Shown piece after piece: positions 61,882-64,000 of a stretch of 64,000 bases of DNA. The translations under genes were made by a program, and so were the position numbers. Source of the DNA: Inhella proteolytica (lineage in GTDB: Bacteria; Pseudomonadota; Gammaproteobacteria; Burkholderiales; Burkholderiaceae_C); assembly GCF_016093275.1 (NCBI RefSeq), contig NZ_JAEDAK010000002.1:124001-188000 (forward strand). Reading direction: 5' to 3'. How positions within the stretch are numbered: the stretch's first letter is position 1; every line of letters begins with the position of its first letter. The notes below the pieces were generated by a model. The model had not been told where the DNA came from and made no database searches. It saw nothing but the letters and a program-made list of their open reading frames with translations.

Positions 61882-62603
61882 GACCGACCCTCGTCCTGCT
61901 GCCCGGCATGGACGGCACGGGCGAGCTGTTCGAGCCGCTGTTGCAAGCCCTGCCCGCCACGCAGCCCGTGCTGGTGCTGCGCTACCCGCTGGACGGGCCG
62001 CAACACCCCGCCGCGCTGGCGAACTGGGTCGGGCCCCAGCTGCCAGCCGATCGGCCCTTCGTGCTGCTCGGCGAATCGTTCTCGGGGCCGGTGGCCATCC
62101 TTCTGGCCGCAGCCGCGCCGCCCGGCTTGCAGGGCCTGGTGCTGTGCGCCAGCTTTGCGCGCAAGCCCTCGCGGCTGCCCGCGGCCCTCGCACCGCTGGC
62201 CAAGGTCTTGGCCCAGCTACCGCGGCCAACCTGGGCGGTGAGCGCCGCGCTGCTCGGCCCGCATGCCACGCCGGCGCTGCGGGAACGCCTGACTGGCGCG
62301 CTTGCCCAGTTGCCGCCGGCCGTGCTGGCGGCCCGGCTTCAGGCGGTGCTGCACGGCGATGTGCGCGCCGCGCTGCGCCAGACCCGTTTGCCCTTGCTCC
62401 TGCTCGAAGCCCAACACGACCGCCTGGTACCGGCACGCTGCCAGCGCGAACTGCTGGCCCTGCGGCCCGACGCCGAGCGGGTCGCGTTCGCGGCGCCGCA
62501 CCTGCTGCTGCAGTGCGCGCCCCAGGCGGCCGCGCAGGCCTTGCTGGCCTTTGTCGACCGACTCGTCAGCCCTTGCGCAGCCGCACAAAGCGCCGCGCGC
62601 TGA
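61863..62603 (+). CDS. Alpha/beta hydrolase
   Basis: The product has 246 aa. The start is probably the GTG at 61863, which overlaps the end of the methyltransferase gene by 19 bp; GAGG lies upstream. The oxyanion segment LVLLPGMDGTGELFEPLLQA, nucleophile elbow FVLLGESFSGPVAILLA (Ser), acid residue in LEAQHDRLVPARC and catalytic His in FAAPHLLLQCAP mark an alpha/beta hydrolase fold. The substrate is unknown. It ends overlapping the convergent methyltransferase gene by 38 bp. Confidence 0.8.
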   Translation: MAAGALRPTLVLLPGMDGTGELFEPLLQALPATQPVLVLRYPLDGPQHPAALANWVGPQLPADRPFVLLGESFSGPVAILLAAAAPPGLQGLVLCASFARKPSRLPAALAPLAKVLAQLPRPTWAVSAALLGPHATPALRERLTGALAQLPPAVLAARLQAVLHGDVRAALRQTRLPLLLLEAQHDRLVPARCQRELLALRPDAERVAFAAPHLLLQCAPQAAAQALLAFVDRLVSPCAAAQSAAR

Positions 62604-63339
62604 GGCCGGGCTCAAAAGGCGCCCCGCTCTCGTCCGAGGCCTCGGCTTCGAACTCCCAGCCCGGCAGCTCCGCCCAGGGCGCGGCCTCGGGGGCAAAGGC
62701 CTGCCAGTGCCAGCTGCGCTCGCCCTGGTCGATCAATTGTTCGCCCAATTGCTCGCCCAGACGCTGCTCGAAGCGCCAGTGGGTGCACCAGCCCTCGGCG
62801 TCCGATCCCTGCAGCCGGGTTTCCATGCGCAGGCGGCTCGCGCCGATGGGGAGCTCGGTGTAGAGCTGCCAATCACCGGCCTGGCGCTGCGGGCTGCGCA
62901 CCGGCAGCTCCAGCACCAGGCGGCCGCCCGGGCGCAACTGGCGCCAGGCCCAGGTCAGCAGGCCGTGGCGGGCGGCAGGGGCCAGCAGGTGCAGCAGACT
63001 GAAGGCGCAGGCCAGGTGCACGGGCTCGGGCAGGTCCGGGGTGTCCGCGGCGGCGACCCAGGGCAGGGGCGTCAGCCGCGCCTGGGCTTGGGGCGGCTGC
63101 AGCTGCCACTGCGCCAGCAGCACGGTACGCATGTCGGCGTCGGGCTCCAGCGCCCAGACGGGGTGGCCCGCGGCGGCCAGGCGCTGGGCCAGCAGGCCCA
63201 GGCCGGTGCCGATCTCCAGCACCGCCGCACCCGGGCTGAGCAGGCTGTGCAGCGCGTCGAAGCTCTTCTGGGCGCGGGCCCCATCGGCCACGGCAATGAA
63301 GAAGCGCGCCAGGCCGGCGCTGTAGGGAGAGTCGGACAT
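62566..63339 (-). CDS. SAM-dependent methyltransferase
   Basis: The product has 257 aa. The SAM-binding motif I is AVLEIGTGLGLLAQRLAAAG with acidic motif II WALEPDADMRTVLLAQW; later motif VHLACAFSLLHLLAP corresponds to motif IV. The N-terminal MSDSPYSAGLARFFIAVADG resembles small methyltransferases of the methyltransferase_11 group. The substrate is unknown. It follows the truncated binding-protein gene by 15 bp on the same strand and may be co-transcribed with it. Confidence 0.82.
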   Translation of the reverse strand: MSDSPYSAGLARFFIAVADGARAQKSFDALHSLLSPGAAVLEIGTGLGLLAQRLAAAGHPVWALEPDADMRTVLLAQWQLQPPQAQARLTPLPWVAAADTPDLPEPVHLACAFSLLHLLAPAARHGLLTWAWRQLRPGGRLVLELPVRSPQRQAGDWQLYTELPIGASRLRMETRLQGSDAEGWCTHWRFEQRLGEQLGEQLIDQGERSWHWQAFAPEAAPWAELPGWEFEAEASDESGAPFEPGLSARRFVRLRKG

Positions 63340-63354
63340 GGGCAGGGGTTGAGC

Positions 63355-64000
63355 TCAGCTGGCCGCACCATAGCGCGCCAGGATGCGCGCGATCTCGCCC
63401 TCGTCGCGCAGCGTCTGCAGGGCGGCCAGGATGGCGCGCGCATCACGCGGCGAGCTGCTGGGCACGCCGCAGTGGGAGGCCGAAGGCTGCACCAGCAGGC
63501 TCCAACCGGCCAGCTGATGTTCCGAGGCGCTGCGCCGGTACCAGGCCCAGACCTGCGGGCTGACCACCGCGTAGTCGCTGCGCTTGCGCGACAGCTTTTC
63601 CAGCGCCTGGATCTGCGAGAAGGCGTCCTCGCGCAGCAGCCGGCCGTTCTCGAAGCGCGCCTGCAGCGTCGGGTACTGGTAGGCGCGCACGGTGCCGATG
63701 CGCTGGCCGTCGTCCAGTTCGTCGAGGCTGCGCGGCACGGGGCTATCGCGGTGGCCCACCAGGCGGTCCGAGGTATCAAACAGCGGCGGGCTCCATTGGT
63801 AGAGGCTGGGGTCGGGCACCCAGCTGCGGTCCAGTCCGCAGCGCAGATCGGTCTCGCGATCGACCTCGCTGAAATGGCCCTTGGTGGGCAGCAGGCGCAC
63901 GAAGCGCAGGCGCCAGCCCAGGCGCTGTGCCACGGCCTGGGCCAGGTCGTGGTGGATGCCTTCCACCACGGTCTGCCCCTCCCAGCGGCCCCAGGGCAGG
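63355..64000 (-). CDS. Periplasmic substrate-binding protein, SBP_bac_3-like (N-terminus outside window)
   Basis: The frame is open to the window edge, so the start and signal peptide are missing; 214 codons of the C-terminal part remain, ending at 63355. The first visible residues, LPWGRWEGQTVVEGIHHDLA, are the usual N-terminal region of the mature fold, followed by VAQRLGWRLRFVRLLPTKG and a hinge-region segment. It is another orphan-looking binding protein of the kind at 5473-6201, with no transporter genes in view. Confidence 0.72.
   Translation of the reverse strand, partial: LPWGRWEGQTVVEGIHHDLAQAVAQRLGWRLRFVRLLPTKGHFSEVDRETDLRCGLDRSWVPDPSLYQWSPPLFDTSDRLVGHRDSPVPRSLDELDDGQRIGTVRAYQYPTLQARFENGRLLREDAFSQIQALEKLSRKRSDYAVVSPQVWAWYRRSASEHQLAGWSLLVQPSASHCGVPSSSPRDARAILAALQTLRDEGEIARILARYGAAS

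Overview
This window is a GC-rich, densely packed bacterial chromosome segment. Gene content and style point to a betaproteobacterium of the order Burkholderiales, probably the Rubrivivax/Roseateles/Leptothrix neighbourhood. The supporting signs are an odh/suc operon with an internal lpdA and zapE, a PEP-CTERM protein, a LysR/lysA divergon, an AhpC/AhpF pair, several chemoreceptors and a BLUF-EAL photoreceptor. The placement is inferred from family knowledge, not from a marker-gene comparison. No phage, plasmid, CRISPR or rRNA locus is visible; one tRNA gene, tRNA-Gly(CCC), is present.

Layout. 1-9.6 kb: truncated ABC permease, glpD, tRNA-Gly, ahpF and ahpC, an orphan periplasmic binding protein, and the lysA/lysR divergon. 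8.5-14.3 kb: two tandem Rossmann-type paralogues, a 7TM-type histidine kinase and, divergently, a LuxR-type regulator, a YchJ-like protein and truC. 14.3-26.8 kb: an 1810-residue six-PAS hybrid kinase, gabD, alaS, a YhhY-like acetyltransferase, an exported four-module rhodanese and small exported proteins. 27.5-34.5 kb: the 2-oxoglutarate dehydrogenase operon sucA-sucB-(SHOCT/PspC gene)-lpdA-zapE. 34.8-39.5 kb: 2OG-Fe(II) oxygenase, soluble TPR kinase, Cys-cluster protein and an orphan peptide-binding protein.

39.5-43 kb is the accessory-looking part. It holds an AT-richer lipoprotein gene, a 303-bp gene-free element with 82-bp inverted repeats whose internal hairpins show compensatory changes, a PEP-CTERM gene with a LacI-type palindrome upstream, and a LysR regulator. 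43-49.3 kb carries small exported and membrane proteins of unknown function, then an operon of a chemoreceptor and a BLUF-EAL c-di-GMP phosphodiesterase. 49.3-64 kb holds a second chemoreceptor, an HDOD protein, a Lon-like protease, a purine permease, an SnoaL-like protein, a FrnE-like DsbA protein, a predicted papain-like cysteine amidase, a KefB-like antiporter, a HI0933-like flavoprotein, two methyltransferases, an alpha/beta hydrolase and a truncated binding protein.

Functional themes are central carbon metabolism (glycerol-3-phosphate, 2-oxoglutarate, succinate semialdehyde), peroxide defence, lysine synthesis, and an unusually large share of signal transduction (three histidine kinases, one response regulator, two chemoreceptors, BLUF-EAL and HDOD proteins). 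A striking architectural feature is that seven of ten convergent gene pairs overlap at their 3' ends, and one divergent pair overlaps even its start codons.
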